A DNA stretch of 10,953 nt from Bacillota bacterium (GTDB lineage Bacteria > Bacillota > Bacilli > Paenibacillales > Paenibacillaceae): the NCBI GenBank assembly GCA_023386495.1, contig JAEWJS010000066.1, positions 1 to 10,953 of the forward strand, in the 5' to 3' direction. Shown piece after piece: positions 1-6,727 of this stretch. Each line of letters starts with the position of its first letter. The stretch's first letter is position 1. The notes below the pieces were generated by a model. That model did not search any database. It was given only the letters and a program-made list of their open reading frames with translations, and was not told the DNA's origin. The translations under genes and the position numbers were made by a program.

Positions 1-12
1 TATGGATAAGAG

Positions 13-52
13 AAGGCGGCCGTTCAGGTGAAAGTGAAGGGCCGCCTTTTTT
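13..52 (+). terminator. Rho-independent terminator of an upstream gene outside the window
   Basis: A 9-bp perfect stem pairs AAGGCGGCC (13-21) with GGCCGCCTT (40-48), separated by an 18-base loop, and runs into six T residues (47-52). The T tract follows the stem on the plus strand, so it should end transcription coming from the left. The gene it serves is not in the window. Confidence 0.8.
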
Positions 53-124
53 GCAGGGAGAGGGGGGCGATTATAACGGACTCCACAGACGTTTTTTCTC
101 GTTAGACGTCACTCTCGCAATCGT

Positions 125-208
125 AAAGTAAGGCCTGCGAGGCCCTACTTCGTATCTCGCACCCGTCGCAGCACCCCAAGTACGCCCTCTTAGGCCCTAC
201 TTGCGCAC
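125..208. repeat. Hairpin-rich direct repeat, copy 1
   Basis: This 84-base unit recurs 114 bases later with about seven substitutions and one single-base indel. It has two small inverted repeats: AAGTAAGGCC (126-135) against GGCCCTACTT (141-150), and an imperfect one at about 179-204 with CAAGTA at one end and TACTTG at the other. The same 10-base arm recurs, so the unit looks like a series of related hairpins. It has no coding frame. It may be an intergenic repeat family or a decayed miniature element; neither terminal duplications nor a transposase is visible. Confidence 0.75.
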
Positions 209-238
209 TCCTAACCGACTGCACTATGCTTTACCGCC

Positions 239-321
239 AAAGTAAGGCCCGCAAGGCCCTACTTCGTATCTCGCACCGCCGCAGCACCCCAAGTACGCCC
301 TTTCAGGCCTTACTTGCTCAC
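239..321. repeat. Hairpin-rich direct repeat, copy 2
   Basis: This is the second copy of the unit at 125-208, about 90% identical, with the linker 209-238 between them. The hairpin arms are AAGTAAGGCC (240-249) and GGCCCTACTT (255-264). In both copies the middle of this stem is an A-C mismatch on the plus strand but a G-U pair on the minus strand, so an RNA from the minus strand (downstream of modB) would fold better. Positions 322-390, up to the modB stop codon, show nothing convincing. Confidence 0.75.
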
Positions 322-390
322 CATTGGGACAGAAAAAGCGATAGGGTCTGGTGTTCGTTCGATTTCATCGACAGTCGCTCTTAGTCCGAC

Positions 391-1053
391 TTATTTGCGC
401 GTGAAGCGCTCGGAGAGCAGAAGCATGGCGAACGACAGCAGCACGATGACGGCGGCCCAGCTCCAAGCAAGCGGCATGCGGCCGGCGTCGACCGCCGTAT
501 AGACTGCCGTGGGCAGCGTCTGCGTGCGTCCTGGGATGTTGCCGGCGAGCATCAGCGTTGCGCCGAACTCGCCCAGGCCGCGAGCGAAGCCGAGAATATA
601 GCCTGCGGTCAGTGAACGGGAGGCTAACGGCGCCGTGATGTAACGGAACACTTGCCACTCGGATGCGCCTTGCGCGCGGGCAGCGGCCTCGAGTTCGGGA
701 TCGACCTCCTCAAAGCCGGCTCTCATGGTGCGATAGGCGAGCGGGAAAGCGACGACGACCGCTGCTATGACTGCTGCGCCCCAGGTGAAGACGATCGTCT
801 GGCCGAAGATCGCTTCGAAGGCTTGACCGATCCATCCGCGGCGACCGAACAGGACGAGCAACAGGAAGCCGATGACGGTAGGAGGGAGGACGAGCGGGAG
901 CAGCAGGAACGTCTCGACGAGGCTCTTGCCGCGCATTCGGCTGCGCGACATCCAGCGCGCCGCAGCAGCGGCAAGGAGGAAGACCGCTACGCTGGCCAGA
1001 CATGCTACCTTAATGGATACCGCGATCGGCGGCAGGAATGTTGACCAGTTCAA
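391..1053 (-). CDS. modB: Molybdate ABC transporter permease ModB
   Basis: This is the membrane permease of the molybdate (possibly tungstate) ABC importer. The 220-residue length is normal. It is strongly hydrophobic with about five membrane segments. The family signature LVLPPTVIGFLLLVLFGRRG lies at about 54-73. The EAA loop that contacts the ATPase is at about 117-146 (EVDPELEAAARAQGAS...PLA), and GLGEFGATLMLAGNIPGRTQ follows at about 159-178. The start is TTG at 1053, preceded by AGGGAGAG within the intergenic 15 bases; I see no better ATG. It follows modA by 15 bases and is surely cotranscribed with it. No modC ATPase gene follows: the region to position 1 is repeats and a terminator. 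Family assignment is secure; molybdate rather than tungstate is inferred from the family. Confidence 0.93.
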   Translation of the reverse strand: MNWSTFLPPIAVSIKVACLASVAVFLLAAAAARWMSRSRMRGKSLVETFLLLPLVLPPTVIGFLLLVLFGRRGWIGQAFEAIFGQTIVFTWGAAVIAAVVVAFPLAYRTMRAGFEEVDPELEAAARAQGASEWQVFRYITAPLASRSLTAGYILGFARGLGEFGATLMLAGNIPGRTQTLPTAVYTAVDAGRMPLAWSWAAVIVLLSFAMLLLSERFTRK

Positions 1054-1068
1054 CGAAGCTCTCTCCCT

Positions 1069-1893
1069 CTAGTTCGAATGTTCCGCTAGGGTGCGGAAGC
1101 CGTAGGTCTCGAATACGGCGCTTGCAGCCTCACCCTGAAGATATGTCAGGAAACGTTCTGCTTCTTCCGATTGCTTAGTATGCGTTACGATGCCGGCCGG
1201 ATAGCGAATAGGCGCATGTAATTCCGGTGCCACTTCGAAAGCGACGACGGCTCGGTCACTGCCAAGCGCATCTGTCTTATAGACGAAGCCGATCTCCGCA
1301 TTGCCTGTCTCCACATAGGTCGTAACCTGTCGGACATCCTTCGCCAGGACGAGCTTCGACTCGAGATCCTCCCATATACCCGCTCCGAGGAGCGCTTCAC
1401 GTGCATAACTGCCTGCCGGCACGACCTCGGGATCGCCGATCGCGATCACGCGGAGTTCGGCAGCAGGCAGATCCTCCAGCTTCGTTATGCTGGCTGCGGC
1501 TTCCTCGCTTGCGATCGCGACCAATTGATTGTCTAATAAATTCACCGCATCGCGCACGAGATTGGCGGATGACAGCGCCTCGAACTGCTTGACGCCGGCA
1601 GATACGAACAGATCCGCCGGTGCGCCTTGCTCGATCTGCTTCTGCAGCGCGCCTGAAGAGCCGTAGTTCATGATCAAGTCGATGCCAGGGTTGTGTTCTT
1701 CATATAGGGGCTCGATCGCATTCAGGCTGTCCTGCAGGCTGGCCGCCGCCGAGACGAGCAGCTCGACGCGTTTCTGCGGTCCGTCCACGCTGCCCGTACA
1801 ACCGGTTAGCGCAGCGATGAGCACGGCAATCGCCGCGCCTCGTATCGTTATCCGGTGTCGATTCAGCCGTGATCGCAGCTTGCTTGCGTGCAT
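1069..1893 (-). CDS. modA: Molybdate-binding lipoprotein ModA
   Basis: This is the extracytoplasmic substrate-binding protein that hands molybdate to ModB. A positively charged N-terminus and hydrophobic stretch end in a lipobox (LTGC, Cys at residue 32 of the chosen start), so it is a lipid-anchored protein of the outer membrane face of the cell. Family motifs include LLVSAAASLQDSLNAIEPLY after the lipid site, then NYGSSGALQKQIEQGAPADLF and, near the C-terminus, GNAEIGFVYKTDA. An in-frame ATG lies at 1902, but the ribosome site GGAGG (1904-1908) is only one base from it and ten bases from the ATG at 1893. I therefore prefer 1893, giving 274 residues. It is the first gene of modAB. Confidence 0.93.
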   Translation of the reverse strand: MHASKLRSRLNRHRITIRGAAIAVLIAALTGCTGSVDGPQKRVELLVSAAASLQDSLNAIEPLYEEHNPGIDLIMNYGSSGALQKQIEQGAPADLFVSAGVKQFEALSSANLVRDAVNLLDNQLVAIASEEAAASITKLEDLPAAELRVIAIGDPEVVPAGSYAREALLGAGIWEDLESKLVLAKDVRQVTTYVETGNAEIGFVYKTDALGSDRAVVAFEVAPELHAPIRYPAGIVTHTKQSEEAERFLTYLQGEAASAVFETYGFRTLAEHSN

Positions 1894-1903
1894 GTCTGTC
1901 ATT

Positions 1904-1908
1904 CCTCC
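1904..1908 (-). promoter_or_regulatory. Ribosome binding site that decides the modA start
   Basis: On the minus strand GGAGG lies one base before the ATG at 1902 and ten bases before the ATG at 1893. The spacing favours the downstream ATG and removes three residues (MTD) from the longest frame. Confidence 0.6.
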
Positions 1909-1923
1909 ATAATACGAGGTATG

Positions 1924-1952
1924 TTAATATGAAATGAATGGTAGCATATCAA
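1924..1952 (-). promoter_or_regulatory. Candidate sigma-A promoter of modAB
   Basis: On the minus strand TTGATA (1952-1947, five of six consensus positions) is followed by exactly 17 bases and TATTAA (1929-1924, four of six). A transcript would start near 1917, leaving a leader of about 24 bases before the modA start at 1893. No clear operator dyad is visible around it. Confidence 0.5.
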
Positions 1953-1988
1953 CGATCGAGCGTCTATGATAATGGCGACAATCGAACT

Positions 1989-1994
1989 GGGAGG
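1989..1994 (+). promoter_or_regulatory. Ribosome binding site that decides the alcohol dehydrogenase start
   Basis: GGGAGG lies ten bases before the ATG at 2005. The longer frame from ATG 1966 would place this site inside the coding region and has no comparable site of its own. Confidence 0.7.
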
Positions 1995-2004
1995 CTGGTT
2001 ATCG

Positions 2005-3171
2005 ATGGAAGATTTTCAATTCTATAATCCGACCCGCATCATCTTCGGCCGCGACTCCATGAACAAGCTTGGCGCGCTCGTGAAGCCGTACGGGAAGCGC
2101 GTGCTGCTCGTATACGGGGGAGGCAGCATCAAGCGCACCGGGCTGTATGACCGCGTGCAAGAACAGTTGCAGCGCGCAGGCGCAGTCGTCCATGAATTAT
2201 CCGGCATTGAACCGAATCCGCGTCTGACGACTGTCAATAAGGGAGTCGCCATCTGCAAGGAGCATGACAATCAGCTCGTCCTCGCCGTCGGCGGCGGCAG
2301 CGTGCTGGATGCCTCGAAGGCGATCGCGGCAGGCGCGCTGTACGAGGGGGATGTATGGGATTTCTGTACCCGTAAGGCGGTCATTCGCGATGCGCTGCCG
2401 CTGGGCACGATCCTGACATTGTCGGCAACCGGCTCGGAGATGAACGGAACGGCCGTCATCACGAACTGGGAGATTAACCAGAAGCGCCCGCTCGCCAGCG
2501 TACATACGTATCCGAAATTCTCCATCCTGGATCCGGCCTTGACCTTCTCGGTACCGGCGGATCAGACGGTGAACGGTATCGTCGACATGATGTCGCATGT
2601 GATGGAGCAGTATTTCAGCCGCACAACGGATACGCCGCTGCAGGAGCGGTTCTGCGAATCGATATTGCAGACCGTCATCGAGAACGCCGAGCTCGCGATC
2701 CGCGAGCCGGACAACTATGAAGCGCGCGCGAACCTGATGCTGAGCGGCACCTATGCGCTTAACGGCGGGATGATCAGCGTCGGCATGCAGAACGATTGGG
2801 CCTCGCATGACATCGAACACGCGATTAGCGCCATCTACGACATCGCGCACGGCGCCGGACTGGCCATCGTCTACCCGAACTGGATGAAGTACGTCTATGA
2901 CGCGCGCGTGGATCGATTCGCGCAATATGCGGTACGCGTATGGGGCGTCGACCCGTCCGGCAAGAGCGAAGAAGAGGTCGCGCTGGCCGGCATCGAGGAG
3001 ACACGCGCCTTCTTCACGCGGATCGGCGCTCCGGCGACGCTCGCAGACGTCGGGATCGGCAGCGAATCGCTGGACCAGATGGCCGAGGATGCCGTCCGCT
3101 TCGGACCGCTGGGCTCGATGAAGCGGCTCGCGAAGGAAGATGTCCGTGCCATTCTCGAGATGAGCTTATAA
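2005..3171 (+). CDS. yugJ: Iron-containing NAD(P)H-dependent alcohol dehydrogenase (YugJ/BdhA type)
   Basis: This is a cytosolic group III alcohol dehydrogenase, expected to reduce aldehydes to alcohols such as butanol with NAD(P)H. From ATG 2005 it has 388 residues, the normal length of this subfamily (YugJ and YugK of Bacillus subtilis, YqhD of E. coli). The N-terminal nucleotide-binding part has YGGGSIKRTGLYD at about 37-49 and GGGS at 96-99 with the following Asp102. The metal ligands match the family: Asp194, His198 (DMMSH), His268 and His282, with a further conserved His272 between them. The C-terminal half is the helical metal-binding domain. It is divergent from modA, with about 110 bases between, and is followed by its own terminator, so it is probably a single-gene unit. 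The in-frame extension to 1966 adds 13 residues and is unlikely. The physiological substrate cannot be read from the sequence. Confidence 0.93.
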   Translation: MEDFQFYNPTRIIFGRDSMNKLGALVKPYGKRVLLVYGGGSIKRTGLYDRVQEQLQRAGAVVHELSGIEPNPRLTTVNKGVAICKEHDNQLVLAVGGGSVLDASKAIAAGALYEGDVWDFCTRKAVIRDALPLGTILTLSATGSEMNGTAVITNWEINQKRPLASVHTYPKFSILDPALTFSVPADQTVNGIVDMMSHVMEQYFSRTTDTPLQERFCESILQTVIENAELAIREPDNYEARANLMLSGTYALNGGMISVGMQNDWASHDIEHAISAIYDIAHGAGLAIVYPNWMKYVYDARVDRFAQYAVRVWGVDPSGKSEEEVALAGIEETRAFFTRIGAPATLADVGIGSESLDQMAEDAVRFGPLGSMKRLAKEDVRAILEMSL

Positions 3172-3177
3172 CCATCG

Positions 3178-3212
3178 ATCTCCAACCGTCTTCTTGGCGG
3201 TTGGAGATTTTT
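3178..3212 (+). terminator. Rho-independent terminator after the alcohol dehydrogenase
   Basis: An 11-bp perfect stem pairs ATCTCCAACCG (3178-3188) with CGGTTGGAGAT (3198-3208) around a 9-base loop, followed by a run of T to 3212. It begins seven bases after the stop codon and separates this gene from the Nudix gene. Confidence 0.92.
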
Positions 3213-3244
3213 CTAGCGATGCGGTATGCGCGCGTGTAGGAGTC

Positions 3245-3253
3245 TGCTATAAT
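3245..3253 (+). promoter_or_regulatory. Extended -10 promoter of the Nudix gene
   Basis: TGCTATAAT holds a perfect -10 hexamer (TATAAT, 3248-3253) with the TG of an extended -10 element. The -35 position 17 bases upstream (3225-3230, TATGCG) is poor, as is common with extended -10 promoters. Transcription would begin near 3260. Confidence 0.65.
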
Positions 3254-3263
3254 AGACCTAAAT

Positions 3264-3277
3264 TGAAAGCGCTGTAA
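3264..3277 (+). promoter_or_regulatory. Candidate catabolite-responsive element (cre)
   Basis: TGAAAGCGCTGTAA matches 12 of 14 positions of the Firmicute cre consensus TGWAARCGYTWNCW, with the central CG intact. It lies at about +5 to +18 of the predicted transcript, a place where CcpA binding usually represses. The match is by eye only; such sites occur by chance. Confidence 0.35.
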
Positions 3278-3302
3278 TCGACATTTACCGACATTCTTCA
3301 TC

Positions 3303-3308
3303 GAGGTG
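3303..3308 (+). promoter_or_regulatory. Ribosome binding site that decides the Nudix start
   Basis: GAGGTG, continued by A to give a 7-base match to the anti-Shine-Dalgarno sequence, lies six bases before TTG 3315. The GTG at 3306 falls inside this site and so is unlikely to be the start. Confidence 0.7.
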
Positions 3309-3314
3309 AACGCT

Positions 3315-3677
3315 TTGATCGCGCAAGCGGTAATCGTGAACGATACGAAGGAAGTACTCATGGTTAGACAATATGTGGAACGCGGCGATATCGTCTGGAA
3401 TTATCCCGGCGGAGGCGTCGGCGTGTGCGAGACGCCGGAGCAGGCCTGTATTCGCGAAGTGAAAGAAGAGACGGGCTTCGACATTCGGATCATCGAGTGC
3501 CTCTGCTTCGAGAATCTGAAGTATACGTACACGGCGGAGATTATCGGCGGCACGATGAACGTCGATCGCACGCTGCCCAAGAACGAAGATATTCTCGAGG
3601 TCAAATGGGTCCGTCTGGACGACGACGCTTCGTTCGACGTCGTGACGAGACCGATTCGAAGACGCCTCTGTGGATAA
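3315..3677 (+). CDS. Nudix hydrolase
   Basis: This is a small (120-residue) cytosolic Nudix hydrolase, a family that cleaves nucleoside diphosphates linked to another group, using Mg2+ or Mn2+. A complete Nudix box spans about residues 33-55: G-x5-E-x7-REVKEETGF, with the Glu pair that holds the metal intact. An N-terminal strand (IAQAVIVNDTKEVLMVRQY) and a C-terminal strand ending in KWVRLDDDASFDVV match the fold. The protein is somewhat shorter than many relatives and ends soon after the last strand. I chose TTG 3315 because of the strong ribosome site at 3303-3308. It has its own promoter and possibly catabolite control. The substrate is not predictable: these enzymes range from 8-oxo-dGTP and ADP-ribose to dinucleoside polyphosphates. 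Confidence 0.88.
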   Translation: MIAQAVIVNDTKEVLMVRQYVERGDIVWNYPGGGVGVCETPEQACIREVKEETGFDIRIIECLCFENLKYTYTAEIIGGTMNVDRTLPKNEDILEVKWVRLDDDASFDVVTRPIRRRLCG

Positions 3678-3759
3678 CGCTGGGAACGCATGCATGTTAT
3701 GCCAATAATGTGGACAATCTATTGAGGATCGCACCTACGATACCTCAGGAGGTTATGAC

Positions 3760-4395
3760 ATGCACAATCAGATGCAGCCTTCCGGCAGAACGCAAGGCTT
3801 CGGTATGCAGAACGCCGACCTCGCCGGCAACGGCAATATGTCGTCCGAGCCGAACAGCGGCATGCCCAGCCAGACGGCGAACAACCCCTATGCAGGCTCG
3901 ACGTTATCGACGAATGCTGCAGGGACCATGCAGCAAGCGATGCCGTCAACAGCGTATGCATCGACATCAGGTTCGGCGATGCCCGGCTACGGCAGTCAGA
4001 TGGCAACGGGCGGTTCTTCCGGCGCAATGTCTTCGTTGAACAACATGAATGCGGCGAATACGACTACAAATACGAATACGCAACAGCTCTCGTATGACCA
4101 ATTCCAGGAGCAAGTGCGCCAGCGGCAGGAGCAAGAACAGGTTATGGCACGGCAAGCGCTGCTCAGTGCAGGCGCTGACCGGCAGTCTGACCGAACCAGG
4201 GCGGTGCTGACGCAGCTCTCATCGCTTAGCCAAGAGATCCAGCGCGCGGAGAATCAGATCCAAGTGCAGATGGATGCCCAGCTTCGTCAGCTTCAACTTA
4301 TCCATCAGCGCGTGCGCCAGGCCGAGAACCTCATTCAGGAGACGCTGCCGAATCTGCAGACGCAGGCTCCCGGTTCTGCAACGTTTCGTCAATAG
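3760..4395 (+). CDS. Hypothetical Gln/Ser/Asn-rich protein with a helical C-terminal half
   Basis: I do not recognise this 211-residue protein. Its first 110 residues are low in complexity and rich in Gly, Ser, Asn, Met, Thr and Ala, with runs such as TTTNTNT, and should be disordered. Residues about 111-200 are rich in Gln, Glu, Arg and Leu with heptad-like spacing (QLSSLSQEIQRAENQIQVQ, then RQLQLIHQRVRQAENLI), suggesting a coiled coil. There is no Cys, no Trp, no signal peptide and no membrane segment. It starts at an ATG with a good AGGAGGT site 6 bases upstream (3747-3753), and a terminator follows 20 bases after the stop, so it is very likely a real gene. Such composition recalls spore coat or surface-associated proteins of Bacillales, but that is only a guess. 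No clear promoter is visible in the 82 bases after the Nudix gene; read-through from it is possible. Confidence 0.8.
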   Translation: MHNQMQPSGRTQGFGMQNADLAGNGNMSSEPNSGMPSQTANNPYAGSTLSTNAAGTMQQAMPSTAYASTSGSAMPGYGSQMATGGSSGAMSSLNNMNAANTTTNTNTQQLSYDQFQEQVRQRQEQEQVMARQALLSAGADRQSDRTRAVLTQLSSLSQEIQRAENQIQVQMDAQLRQLQLIHQRVRQAENLIQETLPNLQTQAPGSATFRQ

Positions 4396-4414
4396 ACGCT
4401 GGTTCACGTTTGTC

Positions 4415-4450
4415 CGTAACCGCCCTTCACAGAGAAGGGCGGTTACTTTG
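4415..4450 (+). terminator. Hairpin terminator after the hypothetical gene
   Basis: A 13-bp perfect stem pairs GTAACCGCCCTTC (4416-4428) with GAAGGGCGGTTAC (4434-4446) around the 5-base loop ACAGA. Only three T residues follow (4447-4449), so its efficiency is less sure than that of the other terminators here. Confidence 0.7.
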
Positions 4451-4511
4451 CGCTTGCGGCGAATGGCGAGGTGAGCTATATATAAGTTGCATGCTTGCTT
4501 GGGGAATAATG

Positions 4512-4588
4512 GAATATCGCAAGTCAGAGCAATGAACGATTTGTTACCATAACCAAAGTTATGTTAACAAATTGCCATCGCGATATTC
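4512..4588. promoter_or_regulatory. Nested inverted repeats and candidate operator upstream of moxR
   Basis: Two nested dyads precede the moxR operon. The inner one pairs ATTTGTTACCATAAC (4539-4553) with GTTATGTTAACAAAT (4558-4572), 14 of 15 pairs, around a 4-base CAAA loop. Each arm is itself a dyad of the form GTTA-N3-TAAC (4543-4553 and 4558-4568), with centres 15 bases apart. The outer one pairs GAATATCGC (4512-4520) with GCGATATTC (4580-4588). The inner repeats end at the first base of the candidate -35 and the outer right arm lies in the promoter spacer. No T tract follows, so this is not a terminator. Binding by a dimeric repressor or activator is an inference. Confidence 0.5.
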
Positions 4589-4600
4589 GAGAGGTAACAT
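4572..4600 (+). promoter_or_regulatory. Candidate promoter of the moxR operon
   Basis: TTGCCA (4572-4577, five of six -35 positions) is followed by 17 bases and TAACAT (4595-4600, four of six -10 positions). A transcript would start near 4607, about 33 bases before the ATG. A second, weaker candidate, TTGCGG (4454-4459) with 17 bases to TATATA (4477-4482), would give a leader of about 150 bases containing the nested inverted repeats. Confidence 0.5.
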
Positions 4601-4639
4601 GCAAGATAGGAGAGTCATTCAAGAGAGGAAGGTTAGCGC

Positions 4640-5602
4640 ATGAGTGTGGCACCTATTCAGCACTTGGCTGAACTTGTTCGCAGCAATGTTGGAAACGTCA
4701 TCATTGGGAAAGAATCGATTATCGATAAGCTGTTGATCGCGATGGTTACATCCGGACACGTCCTGCTGGAGGATGTACCGGGTACAGGCAAAACCTTGCT
4801 CGCCAAGGCGTTGGCCGTCTCGATCGATTGCCGCTTCAAACGTATCCAATTCACGCCGGACCTGCTGCCGTCGGATCTTACCGGCATTCACTATTTCAAT
4901 CAGCAGGCAGGCGCGTTCGAATTTCGGCCGGGCCCGCTGTTTACGAATATTTTGCTGGCTGACGAGATAAACCGCGCAACGCCGCGGACGCAGTCAAGCC
5001 TGCTCGAGTGCATGGAGGAGCGACAGCTTAGCATCGACGGCGAATCGCATACGCTGGAGCGTCCGTTCCTCGTCATTGCGACGCAGAACCCTGTAGAGAA
5101 CCAAGGCACGTTCCCGCTCCCGGAAGCGCAGCTTGATCGCTTCCTATTCAAGCTGCGGATGGGTTACCCCTCCAACACGGAGGGCATTGCGATCCTGAAG
5201 CGCTTCATGGACGCGAGCCCGCTGTCCGAGATCGGAGCGGTGGCTGGGCGCGAGGCGATTATCGCGGCGCAGGAAGCATACCCGAAGGTGCTCGTCAGCG
5301 ATGAGCTGCTCGCCTATATCATCGCGATTGTCGAGAAGACAAGGACGCATGCCGATGTCCACACCGGCGTCAGTCCGCGCGGCAGTCAAGCGCTCTTGAA
5401 GGCGTCGCAGGCGAATGCCGCCTTGCAAGGGCGCGACTATGTCATACCGGACGACATCAAGGCGATGGCCCCGGCCGTCTTGTCGCACCGCATCATTCTG
5501 CGCAGCTCCGCGCGCTCGAAGCAAGAAGCAGCCGACAGCATTATCGCAGGCGTACTGCAGAGCGTGCCAGTTCCCGCCGAGGAGTCGCTGCACGCCCGAT
5601 AG
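4640..5602 (+). CDS. MoxR-family AAA+ ATPase
   Basis: This 320-residue protein is a MoxR ATPase (APE2220/MRP-like branch), thought to act as a chaperone-like motor that assembles or activates partner proteins. All AAA+ elements are present: Walker A EDVPGTGKT (44-52), Walker B LLADEINRA (105-113), sensor 1 ATQNP (147-151), the LPEAQLDRF segment with the candidate arginine finger (160-168), and sensor 2 GVSPRG (243-248). Length is typical. The start ATG 4640 has AGAGGAAGG seven bases upstream. It heads an operon with DUF58 and DUF4129 genes, the usual partners of MoxR. The next gene's ribosome site overlaps its stop codon. The client of these ATPases is generally unknown; here it is presumably the DUF58 protein. 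Confidence 0.93.
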   Translation: MSVAPIQHLAELVRSNVGNVIIGKESIIDKLLIAMVTSGHVLLEDVPGTGKTLLAKALAVSIDCRFKRIQFTPDLLPSDLTGIHYFNQQAGAFEFRPGPLFTNILLADEINRATPRTQSSLLECMEERQLSIDGESHTLERPFLVIATQNPVENQGTFPLPEAQLDRFLFKLRMGYPSNTEGIAILKRFMDASPLSEIGAVAGREAIIAAQEAYPKVLVSDELLAYIIAIVEKTRTHADVHTGVSPRGSQALLKASQANAALQGRDYVIPDDIKAMAPAVLSHRIILRSSARSKQEAADSIIAGVLQSVPVPAEESLHAR

Positions 5603-5614
5603 GAGGCAAGCCGA

Positions 5615-6727
5615 ATGGCGATCCATTACGTATTATTGACGCTACTCGCGTTATACGCGCTGCAGACCATGCTGTTCCGGCGATTCGGCATGCGCAGCGT
5701 TGAATATGAGCGCAGCTTATCGACAGGCGCTTGCTTCCAGGGCGACGAGATCTCGCTCGTCGAACGGCTCGAGAACCGCAAGTGGCTGCCGGTGCCCTGG
5801 ATTCGCGTCGAGTCTCAGCTGCCTTCCGGGCTGTTGTTCCATTCGCAGGCGAACATGGAGATCAGCAGCGGGAGCATCTATCAGAATCATAAGAGCTTCT
5901 TCAGCTTGATGCCGTATACGAAAATTACGCGGCGGCATGCCTTGACCTGCATGCGGCGGGGCGTATTCCGGCTGGAGTCCGTTACGCTGTCGAACGGCGA
6001 CCTGTTCGGCGTGACCACGTTCTCCTCCAAGCTGTCCTTCGAATTGGAGGTCGTCGTCTATCCGAAGCCGCTGGCCTACGAGGACATGAATCTGCCGAGC
6101 CACAGCTGGCAGGGTGACGTAACGGTGAAACGCTGGATTGTGGAGGATCCGTTCCTGACCGCGGGCACGCGCGAATATCGGTACGGCGACTCAATGCGCA
6201 GCGTGAACTGGAATGCTACGGCTCGGTCCGGGAAGCTGCAGGTGAACAAGCATGATTACACGGCGGACCACCGCTTATTCATCATCCTCAATGTCGAGGA
6301 TCACGAGGGCATGTGGGATGCGGTGAACGACGTCGAGCTCGTCGAACACGGCATCTCCATGGCCGCAGGCCTGGCGCAGCATGCCGTAACCCAAGGCATG
6401 GAGGTCGGATTCGCCGCCAATGCCGGCATGATCCATGAACGCACGCAGCCGATTCGCACGGAGATCGGGGGCGGAATGCCGCATCTGACCGATCTGTACG
6501 ATACGATGGCAAGGCTGGTCGTCGAACGGCTGCTGCCGATGCATGAATTGTTGTATCTGTTGGAGGAACAACTCGAGGAACGGACGGATATCGTGCTGCT
6601 GTCCGCATACGAGAGCGGTAAGCTGGCAGAAGCGATCGCTTCGCTTCGCATGAAGGGCCACGCTGTCAACTGCATTCGCATCGAGCGCGATCCTGTCGTG
6701 CCCGGCAGGGAGGAGCAGCCTGCATGA
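5615..6727 (+). CDS. DUF58 domain-containing membrane-anchored protein
   Basis: This 370-residue protein carries the DUF58 domain, a family that resembles a von Willebrand factor A fold and nearly always accompanies MoxR. One hydrophobic segment lies at about 4-20; many relatives have two. The RRGVFRLESVTLSNGDLFGV stretch at about 114-133 is typical of the region before the domain. The signature GTREYRYGDSMRSVNWNATARSGKL covers about 184-208. The C-terminal part, starting at the strand HRLFIILNVEDHEGMWD (about 219-235), fits the vWA-like fold. The AGGAGG site (5601-5606) overlaps the moxR stop and is eight bases from the start. The stop overlaps the start of the next gene (ATGA, 6724-6727), so translation is coupled. 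Biochemical function is not established for the family. Confidence 0.9.
   Translation: MAIHYVLLTLLALYALQTMLFRRFGMRSVEYERSLSTGACFQGDEISLVERLENRKWLPVPWIRVESQLPSGLLFHSQANMEISSGSIYQNHKSFFSLMPYTKITRRHALTCMRRGVFRLESVTLSNGDLFGVTTFSSKLSFELEVVVYPKPLAYEDMNLPSHSWQGDVTVKRWIVEDPFLTAGTREYRYGDSMRSVNWNATARSGKLQVNKHDYTADHRLFIILNVEDHEGMWDAVNDVELVEHGISMAAGLAQHAVTQGMEVGFAANAGMIHERTQPIRTEIGGGMPHLTDLYDTMARLVVERLLPMHELLYLLEEQLEERTDIVLLSAYESGKLAEAIASLRMKGHAVNCIRIERDPVVPGREEQPA

Noticed and set aside
125..321. CRISPR array
   Set aside because: Only two long units are present, with a 114-base period and diverged sequence; there are no short identical repeats and no cas genes.
1966..2004. N-terminal extension of the alcohol dehydrogenase
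   Set aside because: The extra 13 residues are absent from the family as I know it, and the GGGAGG ribosome site at 1989-1994 would lie inside the coding region.
2197..2925. Long reverse-strand open frame within the alcohol dehydrogenase
   Set aside because: It lies entirely antisense to a gene with full family motifs and its Arg/His/Asp-rich translation resembles no protein; it is a shadow of high GC codon use.
3279..3295. Repeated CGACATT in the Nudix leader
   Set aside because: Two 7-base copies ten bases apart are too short to interpret, and no further copy follows.
3425..4039. Plus-strand open frame bridging the Nudix and hypothetical genes
   Set aside because: It is out of frame with both, begins inside the Nudix box, and has an Arg-rich composition typical of a shadow frame.
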